Assembly: GCA_020746105.1 (NCBI GenBank)
Contig: CM036617.1
Location: 17,854,037-17,918,036 of the forward strand
Length of the DNA: 64,000 nucleotides
DNA from: Trogon surrucura
Taxonomy: Eukaryota > Chordata > Aves > Trogoniformes > Trogonidae
Direction of reading: 5' to 3'
Every line of letters starts with the position of its first letter. Position 1 is the first letter of the stretch. A program made the position numbers and the translations under genes. The notes under the pieces were generated by a model, which did not search any database, was not told where the DNA came from, and worked only from the letters and a program-made list of their open reading frames with translations. Below are positions 36,977-48,578 of this stretch, piece after piece.

Positions 36977-39900
36977 TCAGTAGTCCTGCTTTTCCTGATT
37001 CTTGAGTGCTCAAGTGCTTTAGCCTCCAGAGATAGTTCCCTCAACCCAGCTTTTTTTTTGTGCATGGCGTGTATAAGTATTTATATGTAGCCTGCTTCCT
37101 CTCCTACAAGCAGTAGCTACTGTTTTGAAAATTTCAGGTAATAGGATGAGAAAAGGCTTTTTAAAAGTCTGATATAAAAGTGATGCAGTGCAGGTGAATG
37201 GTAAATAGAAAGGAAAAACAGCAATATAAGAATCTTGACAGTCAAAGCTTGTAATGCATAACCTTTCAGCCAGCAGCTTGGCGTACACAGCCAGTCTGGC
37301 ATTAGCATTGCCTTGAGGGAGGCATCGGTTTGTATGACCTTGAGATTCCCATTCTTTGAATAAACAGAAAATGGGATAATACCGAGCTAATACTTTCCCC
37401 TCCTGAGGGAGGTACCATTTACTAGCCGATTTTACATGCTGTTATTTTATCATGGGAAATAGCCTCAGAAAGAGCTGGTTGCCTCAGTTCCCTGAACTCA
37501 ATTATACTGTGGGAGACACAAGTTAAGAGAAGCAGACCACAAAAATAAAGGACAGAGTGTTTCATCCAAAGGCACAGCTGATAGTAAGCTCAACAGGGGT
37601 TCTGCAAACACACCACAGCAAGGACAGAAGGTGGATTGTCTCCCTGACCTACCTCGGCCACCAGTGTCCTGATGCCCTGCCCAGGCGGGATCAGCATCTC
37701 AGTGCCAGTTGCTCCAGCTCTACCTCAAAGCCAGAGGCTGTAAAAGGATTTTCTGGTTAAACAGTTTCCTGTTGGAAAGTGTCACTTTAGTGAGACTGGC
37801 AGGTTTAGTTGATTTTGATATAATTCAGCTTAGAAAAAAAAAAAACACTTGTCATTTTGCTGCAAGTAAATCATTTCAGCAATGATGCTTTGTTTTACCA
37901 CTTTTTGAAAAGAATCGCTTTTATAGTGGTTTCTGGCTTCCAATTTGTTATCTCAGAGTTACATGTAGAAATAAATGAGATATGAAACACAATAAATGAA
38001 CATTTAAAAATAATATTAATGGGAAGTTTCAAAAATTTGTGCTTATTTTTAGGCAGAAACCATTGTAATATTCTAGAGCTCAATTCCAACATGACAGGCT
38101 TCAGATTTTCGTCTGTACACTTCTGCTTTAACTCCAGTACTTGAAATAGGAACCCACTCTTAGTAAAACACTTTTACACGTCAGTACTGTCAGCACCGAG
38201 TACTCTGGGAAACAGCTGCTTGGATGGGCAGAAATATATTTTCCATTGAAAATGTCAACTGCTGACAGAAGCAATGCAAGACCATTCTGCTCAGCTAACA
38301 CAAACTACACTTTTAGAATATTAACTACAAATTCATCAGAACATTACCATCTTCAGGAAAAACACATACAAAAATTAAAGAGGCAGCCTTTAAAATATAG
38401 TAAAAATAAATAAGGAGGACAGATACTCTAAAACTACAGCAGTGCAGTAGTTCAATGAATTTATACAAAAATGAAAATTTAGATAATACAGTGCAGCTGA
38501 CTAGGTTATACCAGCATTAAGTGATATTCTGAGTGTATCAGTACTGTGATTTCCCAAAAAGAAGCAAACAATCTATTTTCCTTACAGGAAAAATATCCAA
38601 TATGACACCACCAGTAAGGCATACTTAGAAAGAGCTTTTTCAAGGGAGTCTGACAGATGACCATCCATTTTCCAATTAAAATCTGATCTGTGTGTCTGCT
38701 TTTCTTGGGTTTGTATCAAAATCCCACTTATTTTCGTTGTATAACCAATGACAAGCATGTCTGATGCATTTAAATTAAGTTATGAAGATTATTCCAAACA
38801 GGAATCTGAAGCAAATACCCTTGTAGAACATTGGATTAAAGTTCTAGTTCAGCTCTGATGAGAGTGTCCCAGCCCCTGCTCTGCTCCCGGGTACACAGAG
38901 GCTGTCCCCAGGTTCAACATCGTATCAAACAGAAATCCTCCTGACAGCGTGTTTGTACTGCTGTGAGTTTTATAGTATGAATCAGTATGGAAGACAGAAG
39001 CCGGCAAAAGTCTTGTTTTAAAGTGAGCCTGAAATAAAGCTTGACATAAGTATGGGAAAATTCACATGTGCTTTCAAACTGAAAAGCCACTGACAGAAGA
39101 ACTACTGAACAGAAGTTGTTGCCCTTGGGTAGAAGTATCTGGACCACAGTGACACAGCATTTACAAGTTTATGTGACAATGTGCACAGTATATCTTCCTA
39201 ATACTCTTCTAATTATCAGTATATGTAAATTATCAAGTTTAAAAGTATAATTTATTCACGATTTGCTCAAATCAGAATATGTGAATTGGAGAGTTCCTCT
39301 CTTCAAGGGTCCAAACCATTCTCAATTATCTTCAATCCTTCAAGCATATGGAAAATATGGTTCACATAGTTGAGAACTGCTCCATTCCTACTCCAGCCCT
39401 GCACTCTCCAATTGAAGGGAAAAGAAGGTAGTAGGAAGAGCTCAAAAATGTATCTTTAAAAGGATAAATAATTTCTTCATTTAAATAGGATATGCCAGGC
39501 AAAGATTCCAGCACTGTTCTATTGATCTCCATTACTGCACAGTTCAGACTGTGATTGCAAGTTAATCAATGGAAATCCTTTGATGTGTAAAAGCGCAAGG
39601 CAATTTCCAACACAGGCTTGAGGTAGATGAACTGTGTTCTCCAGACCCATGTTTCAGTAGAGAGTGAAATATAAATTATGTTTTAAGCTAAGATGAACAG
39701 TCAGAGAAAGCAGTCAATGGAAGAGCTTGTTGTCTCTTTATTTTTCAGTAAAAGAATAAGCATGACTCAGTTATGTGCACAATGAAGTAAGTGAAGATAG
39801 TAAGTACTTTGTCTCTAGATTTAGATTTAGGTACCAGTGAGGGTTGTTGTACATATGGAGGATACCAGGCTTGATGGTTTAAGCTATTTGTGGTAGAAAA

Positions 39901-41535
39901 AAAATGAAAAGATTTGGAAGTATCAGCACATTAAACTGAGTTTTCAACTAATTCTGATAGTTTTCAATACAGTGCAGAAGAGATTTAACCTTCTATAAAT
40001 CTCAGGTTGTATCCTTTGATTTTATCTACTTACCTTCATTTTGAGGAAGCTAACTTCTGAGTAAAGCGTGACTTGCTTGGCTATAGCGTATTTCACCCAG
40101 AAACGTCTAAGTCTTCTTCTGAAGATAAATGAAATCTTCAACTGACGACATCCAATGATGAAAAGCCACCACTTTCCCAGGTGCTTTCTTAATCAGCTTT
40201 GTTGTTCATACCTCATCTTTTCATTGGTCTGTATGTATTCACTGACCACATCAAGCTCCACCACTCCTCATCTGCATGTTGTCTCCAGTAGATATCTGAG
40301 ACCTACTTTAAGATTAGGGATTTGTTGTGATCCCTGGGAGCATCTAATAGGCATTCTTATACTTTACAAGCAGTTTAGGTGACCTTTTTGTTTATCATAT
40401 TCTGCCAGTCAAATATAATATTTTTTTCTGCTCTTAAATTTTATTTTGCTCTTGACTTGGAAAAGCAACATACATTCCTTCTGCTCTAGCAGTTCAGATC
40501 TTTTCAAATTTTTATATGAAGACATACATTCTGTGCTTTGGCATAGATGTTTATTGTTCATTTTTACTCATTAATATTTAAACTGTGCTTCTGAAATCAC
40601 ACTACTCAGAAATAATACATTTGGGGCAATAGCTATTTCCTACCTCTGATCCAAAAAAAATTTGTAACTGATGTTTGCATTAGTTGCCCTCATACTATGT
40701 GTATATAAAACTAGTAGTTACAGAAAAAGATTGGGCTTGTTTATAGTTTTTAAATCGAGTTCTAGTAACTTGTTTTATTCAAGACTTCCTGAATATGAAT
40801 TAAACACATCCACAAAGTGTCAGTAGGCATTTACGCCAGTTCCAAATCAGAAGAGTACCACAAAAAAAACTCTCAAAATGTCTAATATTGCAAACAGTAA
40901 GTTTTAAAAATGCTAAATAAGTTTGATCTCCTGATGATGAATTGTACTTTTCAACAGCTGAATTTCAATGATTAGTTCTTGTTTGTCAAAACTGCTCAGA
41001 ACTGCCATTCCTCTGAGGAACAACACACTCCCACACATAAGCAGCCTTATTGTCATGATGTCGTTTGGAGTGTCAGGAAACTTTCGGACAACATGATTTG
41101 GGTATATTTTAAATTGATAGGTCCCAAAATAACAAGCTTAAATTCCATTAGAGAGGTGCTAGTTCAAAAAGGACTTATGTGGCAGCCAACAGATAAAAAA
41201 AGCTAGGAAAAAGCTACTACCTATATTGTCACAGCTGTACAATAATGCAATATTGATTTCAAACCCAAGCAGTTTTGGTGTATAGGACAGTCATGAGGAA
41301 AATGTATACCTGCCTGTTAGACTCAGATAAAACTGGATTTAATTCTAACTATTAAACAGATTTGGAAGTCAAATATGTTACCTACACCACATGTAGTGAT
41401 GCTCATCTTTCTATTTTAGAACAGAAAATGCAAGGACAATAGAAATGCTTATTTCTGCGTGCTTTATGTGCTTGAAATCAAAAGTCCTCTGCAGACTTTG
41501 AAATTGTGTAGACCATCTGCTTACCACAGAGCATC
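36977..41535. other. Mostly unique sequence; one candidate minus-strand exon
   Basis: Apart from the candidate exon at 40034-40118 I see no supported feature. A minus-strand segment near 37645-37740 has a good acceptor and a GAG|GTAGGT donor, but all three frames contain stops. Confidence 0.4.
40034..40118 (-). CDS. Candidate internal exon, unrecognised gene
   Basis: On the minus strand a strong acceptor (GATTTCATTTATCTTCAG) and a near-consensus donor (AAG|GTAAGT) enclose 85 bases. Only one frame is open: one base plus 28 codons, including LRRFWVKYAIAKQVTLYSEV. Several CpGs stand in otherwise AT-rich DNA, and codon third positions favour pyrimidines, both typical of coding sequence. It would end in phase 0. 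I do not recognise the protein and found no in-phase neighbour. Confidence 0.38.
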
Positions 41536-41869
41536 AAAATCACAGAGTAAGAGAATGTTAAGGGTTGGAAGGGACCTTAAAAGATCATATAGTCCAGCCC
41601 CCTGCCAGAGCAGGATCACCTACAGTAGGTCATACAGAAACGTATCCAGGCGGGTTTTGAATGTCTCCAGAGAAAGAGACTCCACAACCTCCCTGGGCAG
41701 CCTGTTCCAGTGCTCTGTCACTCTCACAGTGAAAAAAGCTTCTCCTAATGTTTTTGAGGAACCTCCTATGTTCCAGCTTGTACCCATTGCCACTTGTCCT
41801 GTCATTGGACATCACTGAGAAGAGCCTGGCTCCATCATCTTCACTCAGCCTTTATATATTTATAAATGT
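41536..41869 (-). mobile_element. CR1 LINE 3' fragment
   Basis: On the minus strand the fragment covers the C-terminal end of ORF2 (ALEQAAQG and [19 protein letters not shown] are readable in two frames) and the 3' end. It matches the lineage B copy at 31.3 kb closely. It stops abruptly at 41869, where unrelated sequence begins. Confidence 0.93.
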
Positions 41870-42360
41870 TGTGGACTGTTCCCCGGAAGAAGGTGAGTCA
41901 GGTGCTGAGGGTGACAGTCAGGGCAGCAGGACAATCACCTCACTCTCAAGGTCCTATGTCCCATGGTACTCAAACAAGAAATGCAGAGCAGGTCTCATGC
42001 CCATAATTGGTCAAGCACAGCCCAGTGATTGCCAGACAGATCTGCAGTGACAAGGCAGGACCATGGACAAGCCAGGAAGTCAAGTCACCAAGCTGAGTTG
42101 AGTTAAAGCCTGGAAAAAGGCTGGGTTGAGATATCCATGTAATGAAGCTCAGACAAGGAGCGAGTTCACTAATACAGGTCTCGAGTGAAGAGGCGAGGCC
42201 CCAAAGTCTTACATCTCTTCCTCTGCAGGTCTGATCCGAGGCTATCCAGCCACACTGCATCAGGGCAGGCTTTGAACACAGGCAGCCAAAGCCACAGGAA
42301 TGGGGAAGAAGTTGCAGAGTCTCCCAGTGTCCTGACATTGTTCACCTTTGTATAACTGGG
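41870..42360. other. Unidentified segment, possibly an unrecognised repeat
   Basis: This 490-base segment has higher GC content than its surroundings and contains motifs such as GGTGAGTCAGGTGCTGAGG. It begins exactly where the CR1 fragment breaks off. The minus frame at 41970-42338 is open but has no recognised motif. It may be an LTR or other repeat that I cannot name. Confidence 0.35.
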
Positions 42361-43874
42361 TTGAAGACCTGTATTAGCAGCATTTGTAAACTTTCAGACA
42401 CCTGGAAACTTTCAAAGATCCTTGCCAGTCTGCTCTATAAATGAATTATTTGTACTGCTTAGCAAAAGCTATATATATCAGCTTTACAGCATCCACATAT
42501 TTGATTTGTCTCACTGGTGCTTTGATTAAATTCTCCAGCATTTTACAAAAACAGTGTTGCAGAGCTGTCTATTCATAACAAGCTTTTTTGGCAATACATA
42601 ACAAATAGTTGTAAAAAGATGGTAAATCAACAGCAGCATAGTACACTCTCTGCTGCCATTCACATTAACCTCTTGCACTGTGATTAACCATTGCCTTTTT
42701 ACTCATAGAAGTTCATCAATGCAGACAACAGATACCTTAGTCTGCCAGCATGGTCTACTTTGAATTCTGACGTGACAGGGATGGTTGAATACTGCAGAAA
42801 ATGGTCTCTTCTAATGACTCCAACAAAATGACTGCCAGTAATGTTTTACTCGTGGCCAGTGCAAACATTTAAATATCATTCCAAAGTGTGAGCTGCCTCC
42901 AGTCTTCTCTGGTGTGTGACACTAGCACAGATGGTGACCTGTGTCAGCCTGGATTGCACATGCTCATACACTTCAATCTGCAACTCAGATGCAGAGCTGT
43001 GTTCATCTCACGTTCATTTGTCATAGAGAGCTCATTGATATGTGGTTATATTTCACTCTGTTTACCACATGAAAACATTTCTGTCTTAACAGTTGCTGCT
43101 GTTAAGCATATGTATTAATCACAGGGATGCAACTCATTAACTGTCAGGGAAGATCCAGGCTATCCTTCAACTCCCATCGCATACAAATCTTTCCAAGATG
43201 TTTGTAGCTCTGCAGTTTTTGAAATAATCCCTGTGGTGTAAGAGACTGAGCAAAGATAGCCTGGAGTCAAGTTGGTGAGAAATACGCTCATCTTTAGGAA
43301 CAAGAAAAAGATTCAGTAGTCCTGCAGTCCTTCTGTCCAATATGAAGACCTTTGAGCAGAACCAGCTGACCAGATTATAAACTAGCCAGTTTGCAATCAG
43401 TTCGCAAACAGTCCTCACAGGTGTGGCCACCGTGTCTTGCAGAAATGGATAAAGAGCTATGAACAAAGAAGACAGCAAGCAGACTGCTGCTAGAAGTGAT
43501 TCATGCAGTTCCTCAACATGAATAAGCATACAGGGAGCTGCTGAAGGACTTGACAAGGGGAATGTATTTGCTGAATGGTTGGGCTACCTGGAAGACAGAA
43601 TTTTGCAGTTTATCTGTAGCTGTTCATTCCTGCAAAACTTCCAAAGAAGCCACAAGGATGGGAGATTATGCCTCCATCATTAATTGTGTGACCATCTCCT
43701 GTGGGTTACTAACATGCCTTCTGCCTAATGGGATCAAGACTTAATTGTATGTTCATCTGTAAGGACTCTTTGTTGGTAAATACTTCTAGTCGTTACAGAA
43801 GCCAAAAAAGTCCCAAACTTGCCAATCTGAGCAGTTTTTGAATTTCACACACTTGAGCTGAATTTGGGTTTGTA
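42361..43874. other. No gene recognised; unique sequence
   Basis: The 129-codon minus frame at 43167-43556 is the longest. It is rich in leucine and serine and has no splice support or known motif. Confidence 0.4.
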
Positions 43875-44225
43875 TAGTTCGGAGAAAAAGAGGCTAAGGG
43901 CTGATCTCATTGCTCTCTGCAGCTTTCTGACGAGAAGTAGAGAGGGAGGTGCTGAGCTCTTCTCACTGTGATCCAGTGATTGCATCTGTGGAAATGGTTC
44001 AAAGCTGCACCAGGGGAGGTTTAGACTGGACATTAGGAAGCATTTCTTTACCAAGAGGGTAGTCAGACATTGGAACAGGCTTCCTAGAAAGGTGTTTGAT
44101 GCCTCACATGCATTAGTATTTAAGAGGCATTTGGGCAATGCCCCTAATGGTTTAGATTTGATCAGCCCTGGGTTGGTCAGGCAGTTGGACTTGATCATTG
44201 TAGGTCTCTTCCAAGTGAAATATTT
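43875..44225 (+). mobile_element. Old CR1 LINE 3' fragment
   Basis: Diverged CR1 3' sequence on the plus strand. The GGACATTAGGAAGCATTTCTT and CATTGGAACAGGCTTCCTAG blocks correspond to the ORF2 end, and the TTGGACTTGATCATTGTAGG block to the tail. Its terminal octamers are replaced by a pentanucleotide array. Confidence 0.82.
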
Positions 44226-44380
44226 TCTCCTCTCCTCTCCTCTCCTCTCCTCTCCTCTCCTCTCCTCTCCTCTCCTCTCCTCTCCTCTCCTCTCCTCTCC
44301 TCTCCTCTCCTCTCCTCTCCTCTCCTCTCCTCTCCTCTCCTCTCCTCTCCTCTCCTCTCCTCTCCTCTCCTCTCCTCTCC
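44226..44380. repeat. (TCTCC)31 pentanucleotide array
   Basis: There are 31 perfect tandem copies of TCTCC, with a few imperfect copies after them. Because 15 bases (three units) make five codons without stops, long open frames appear on both strands here (43845-44510 minus, 44092-44448 plus). They are artefacts. Confidence 0.98.
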
Positions 44381-47044
44381 TCCCCTCTCTTACTCCAGCT
44401 GGTGTTTCCTGGTCTGCCTTGTGCCACTGCAGCTGTGGACCTGGATGATGGCACCTTTTCTCTGGTTCGCCAAGGTGGGGACACAGCATGGGCAGACCTT
44501 CTGACTCCACATGTGTGGCTCCCTTTCTGCCTCTGAAACACTTTCAGAAAAGACTACAGAAGATGTGATGAGCTCTTCTGGCAATGACAGCTTCATTTTA
44601 GGGACAACTCAGTATCAGGGACACATCTGGACAGATGTGTTGAGGAGTACATGAACAATAAGCTCATTGCTTCCTGGCAGTGATGAATCTTCTGTTTTCT
44701 CATGTGGGCACTGATTTAATGCATTTAAAATATTTTTCAGGAATGTGATCTATTCTAGAAAGGGAAGGCTGGCAGGGAATTTACATTTTAAAAATTAAAT
44801 TCAATAATTTTCTCTATATAACAATTTTAATTTTCTCTATATAACTTAATTTTAATTTTACATAGAGTGATGATCTGATCAAAAGGTACAACATTTACTA
44901 TTAAAAATGTTCACTATATTCCAGTTTTAATTTTATTTACTTCAAATTCAAGCTATTTTACATTGTTATGACTTCAACTAACAGATTAAAGAGTCCACTA
45001 ATATATTTGTGTACTGTACTAGAAAAGCAGCAAGAGAACCATTTTGAAGATGAAAGAGGATTAGATAGATACAGCTGCTTAATTCAACCATTTGAGTTTG
45101 TTTATCATTAAAATGTATATTGCTTTGGCCTAGACACTGCAGTTTTAACTACTGCTGATTTTCAGCTCTTAAAATTAAATCCCATCAGGCTTTTCCATTT
45201 TCCTATTTTGAATAAACCTATGATCAGAAGAGCTACAACTACCTCCTGCATGAAGAAATTTCCTTTCAGAGAAAAGAACACCCTCTAGGCTGTAAGAGTG
45301 TTTTTTACACTGACAAGATAGTTACTTACAAATCATGCTTTGGGGAGAGCCCGTGAAGACTTGTAGCACCAAGAGGCAATCTTTATACTAAAAAAATCAC
45401 TTCTCACCCCTGCAGTAGCTTAGTAGGAGCATGTCAAATAACACTGAGAGATCTCATGACTGACGGTTACATTTTGATTCCACTGAGGATGCAAGAAAGA
45501 TAATCCATGTTCATAAAAATAATAAAAAAAATGGCAAAAAAACCTCACAGCATTATCAAGTTAGCCTTTAGATAGTTTCAGAAGTTTAGTCAGGCAATTG
45601 GATGAATTATTATTTGTGCCTGATTCACTCCTTCTGATTTTGCTGAAGTGCACTGCCTGCTATTGCATGGGAATGAATACTTCCCCTGTTTCTGGTGACC
45701 CTAACAAGGTGACATAATCAGAGAAAACCTCAAGGATCTTTAACTTTTGCTGCTCCAAGACAGAAGGCAAGAGGCTGAAGTACAAACACATGGGCAGTCC
45801 CTTGGCGCTAATGGGCAAAAGAGAGCCCTATGACACTTGTACCTACTTAAGATTGGTAGAGATCAAGCTAGACAAAGGCACATGGAATAATCACGGTGCC
45901 CCATCAGTGCAATCTTAAAAACATCAAACATTGCAAGATTAATGTAGAATACAAGGAACCACAGCCCTGAATTACTTTGTTTGAAGTCTGAGAGCTAAAC
46001 CCACAGTTTTAACAAAGAGTTAACTCCAAGAAGTCATCAAAGCCATTAGCAAAGAGCCCAGGACAGAGTGCTGGGTTCTCCATGTGGCCTCCTGAAGTAA
46101 ATTTGGATGATGTCTGCTCTAATCTGCAGGTACAGCTTCAGAGGCTGTTCTGGCCTACCACAATCAGCTAAAATGCATACGCTGTGCAACTTGGCCATGG
46201 GTTGTCCACTCCGTTTTGCTTGAATAGTCCCCTTGGTTTCCCCCTGGGACCTATGAGCAGCACAATGCAAGTAGTTCTACTGACTGTGCGCTGCCAAATA
46301 TACCACTTACAATCTTGTTGCAGAGCCTTGCAGGCCCATGAAAGATGGCAAAGTGCTGGCTTGAGAAGATATCTGGCCATACTGTCTCCAGTTGCCGCCG
46401 TTTCGACTTGATGTTTACCATTTTCCAAAGAACATCCTCTCTGGGAGTTACATAGTAATGAGGTATTCTGCACTACAGTGGCTGAATGTACTGAGATTTA
46501 AGGACATCTTCCTCAAGGAATAACACAAAGAAGTCTCCTTCCTCCATGTATTGAACACTGTAAGCATAAATGACTGAAGGAAATTTGAGAATAACTTCCT
46601 ATAAATCCTAATTTCTAAAGCAATCATGGCACTATCTCCAGCACTGCATTACATTCCTCTCTGCATCAGGACATATGTGTGTGACAGAAAATGAGACTGC
46701 TCTGGGCTGTATCTTCTGGTAGCATCACGTGACAGACTTCCAAGGACTTTTGTATGGTTTTCTTAACTTTGAGTTACCCAAGGATTTAACACCTTGGTTA
46801 ATGGAGCCCCTGATGGGTCCCACATGCTGTGCGGTTACTGCAAATTTCCTCCTAAGTAGATGATTTATAGCCCAGCTCCCTGGCCGTCTTTGCAGAGAGA
46901 AGCTTCCTCTTCTTCATCTTCCCTGTCTGTCAGGAGCTGCCTGGAGTCCTTGTGCAAACAGGTGGGCAATGGTCGCTGCTTTGAGAAACATGCAAAGGCT
47001 GTCACAATGGCTTTTTTTGTAATGGTTATAAAGAAAAAAGAGGA
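44381..47044. other. Mostly unique sequence; one candidate minus-strand exon
   Basis: A short direct repeat around AATTTTCTCTATATAAC lies near 44806-44850. The minus frame at 46168-46473 and its companion frame look like the remains of some coding or repeat sequence, but I cannot name it. Confidence 0.4.
45330..45387 (-). CDS. Candidate internal exon, unrecognised gene
   Basis: On the minus strand GTGATTTTTTTAG precedes and ATTT|GTAAGT follows a 58-base segment. One frame is open and begins YKDCLLVLQVFTGS, with one base carried over; both others have stops. The splice signals are strong, but the segment is short enough to arise by chance, and the exon at 40 kb cannot follow it directly in phase. 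Confidence 0.3.
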
Positions 47045-47265
47045 ATGATCAGTAAAGCTAAGGCACAGGTGGAGGTAAATTTGTCAAGGGAAGTGAAGAA
47101 TAATGATGACTTCTTCAGGCACATTAGTCAGAGAAGGAAGACAAAGAAATTGTACCTCTCCTGATAATGAGACAGGGGTTATGGTAACAACTGACATGGA
47201 GGAGGCTGAGGTTCTCAAGAACTTTTTCACCTCAATTTTTTCTGGTGATTGCTCTTATCATATCT
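47045..47265 (+). mobile_element. Old CR1 ORF2 fragment
   Basis: In the plus strand, with frame breaks, AKAQVEVNLSREVKNN, DDFFRH and MEEAEVLKNFFTSIFSGD can be read. These align with the segment between endonuclease and reverse transcriptase of the CR1 copies at 13.2 and 52.6 kb. Neither the endonuclease nor the 3' tail is present next to it. The divergence indicates an old insertion. Confidence 0.75.
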
Positions 47266-48340
47266 TTTGAGGCCCTGAATGTCCAAAAAGAAAATAAAAT
47301 AGAGTGTATGTTCAAGTGAAATGTAAAAGATAATCCTTCTTGATTAGGCTAATGCCTCCAAGTGAATCAGAGGTGATTTAAATTTGGAAAACAGAAGAGC
47401 ATAAAATTAAAATTATTTTAATAGTAACTTCAGCAAGTCCTTACAAAAGGAAAGGGGAAAAAGTTTTTCCTCTGGGCATTTGAAAATTAACAGGCATTCC
47501 CAGAAACACCTTGCATCTCAGCATGCATAAATCATCAAAACATGCAACAGGAAGGAAAGAAAGTGAAAAAGAGAGGAGGGAGCAAGCAAGTCAAAAATCC
47601 CAAATTAATTCCCTTCCCAACCCACAACCCAACGAAAAAAAAAAGACGTCAGGTCAAAAGGAGCCCAAGTGAGTCCTAGGGAGTGGAAGGAAAATGGAAA
47701 ACCTTATAGTAAAAGCAGTTCTTATTTCAGGAGGAGGCAGGGCATCAAAAAAAAAAAAAAAAAAAAAGCAAAAGCTTTTTGGAAATGATATCTTTCTCTT
47801 CATATTCCAGATATGGAAAGTTGTCATTTTCATCTTCCCCATGAGCAATATCCAAAGCTACCAGAAAGAGGAGCAGAAGGAGGAAAGTTAGCTGCAACCA
47901 ATAAAGGTTTAAAACCTTAAGTAGTCTTGATGTCCTTCTGTTCCTGAAAATTCAAAACAAAGTAAGCCTTCTAGAAACATCCTCTTTCTATAACTATGTG
48001 GATGCAAACACGCAGTTTGTTCATACACTTCTCATAAACATGTTGAAAAACATTTAGAGCCTTCCGTAGGGTGAACTTGTCAGCTGAGGATCCGGTTTGT
48101 TCAGACAATGGGACTGAGACTGGTGTTGGTTAGGGCAAATGGGCTATCCTTCCTCTATCTGGGACTGTGGGGACAGTTTTATTTCTGGAATAGCTTGACT
48201 CAGTTCTAAAAGTTGTGCTTAAACTCCTTCTGAGCCACTGCAGGAACTTGGACACACTAGGGAAGAATAATCCTCAGCAATTGCTACCCCTACTCCTCTT
48301 CTTCTCAACAGTGAATAGCCCCCAAAAACATCAAGTCACA
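47266..48340. other. No gene recognised; contains a 21-base A run
   Basis: A poly(A) run at about 47747-47767 is the only notable element. I see no retrocopy next to it. Confidence 0.5.
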
Positions 48341-48578
48341 CAATCATAGAATATTTGGGGTTGGAAGGGACCTCTAGAGATCATCTAGACCAACCCCGCT
48401 GCCAGAGCAGGATCCCCTAGGGCAGGTCACACGGGAACACATCCAGGCGGGTTTTGAAAGTCTCCAGAGAAGGAGACTCCACAACCTCTCTGGGCAGCCT
48501 GTTCCAGTGCTCTGTCACCCTCACAGTAAAGAAGTTTCTCCTCATATTGAGGTGGAATTTCCTATGTTCTAACTTAAG
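48341..48578 (-). mobile_element. CR1 LINE 3' fragment
   Basis: The plus strand shows CAATCATAGAATATTTGGGGTTGG..., the reverse complement of a CR1 3' end, then the end of ORF2 up to CCTATGTTCTAACTT. It is the same type as the 18.8 kb fragment but in the opposite orientation. Confidence 0.93.

Noticed and set aside
37645-37740. Minus-strand segment with strong acceptor and donor
   Set aside because: All three frames contain stops before the donor.
43167-43556. 129-codon minus-strand open frame
   Set aside because: No similarity that I recognise, no start context and no splice structure.
43845-44541. Long open frames with RRGEE or LLSSP repeats on both strands
   Set aside because: They come from the (TCTCC)31 array, which cannot contain stops in any frame, and flanking CR1 sequence. 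No gene is implied.
46046-46473. Coding-like minus-strand stretch with KWYIWQRTVSRTT
   Set aside because: Looks faintly like a decayed coding or transposase sequence, but I cannot name a family and two frames are equally plausible.
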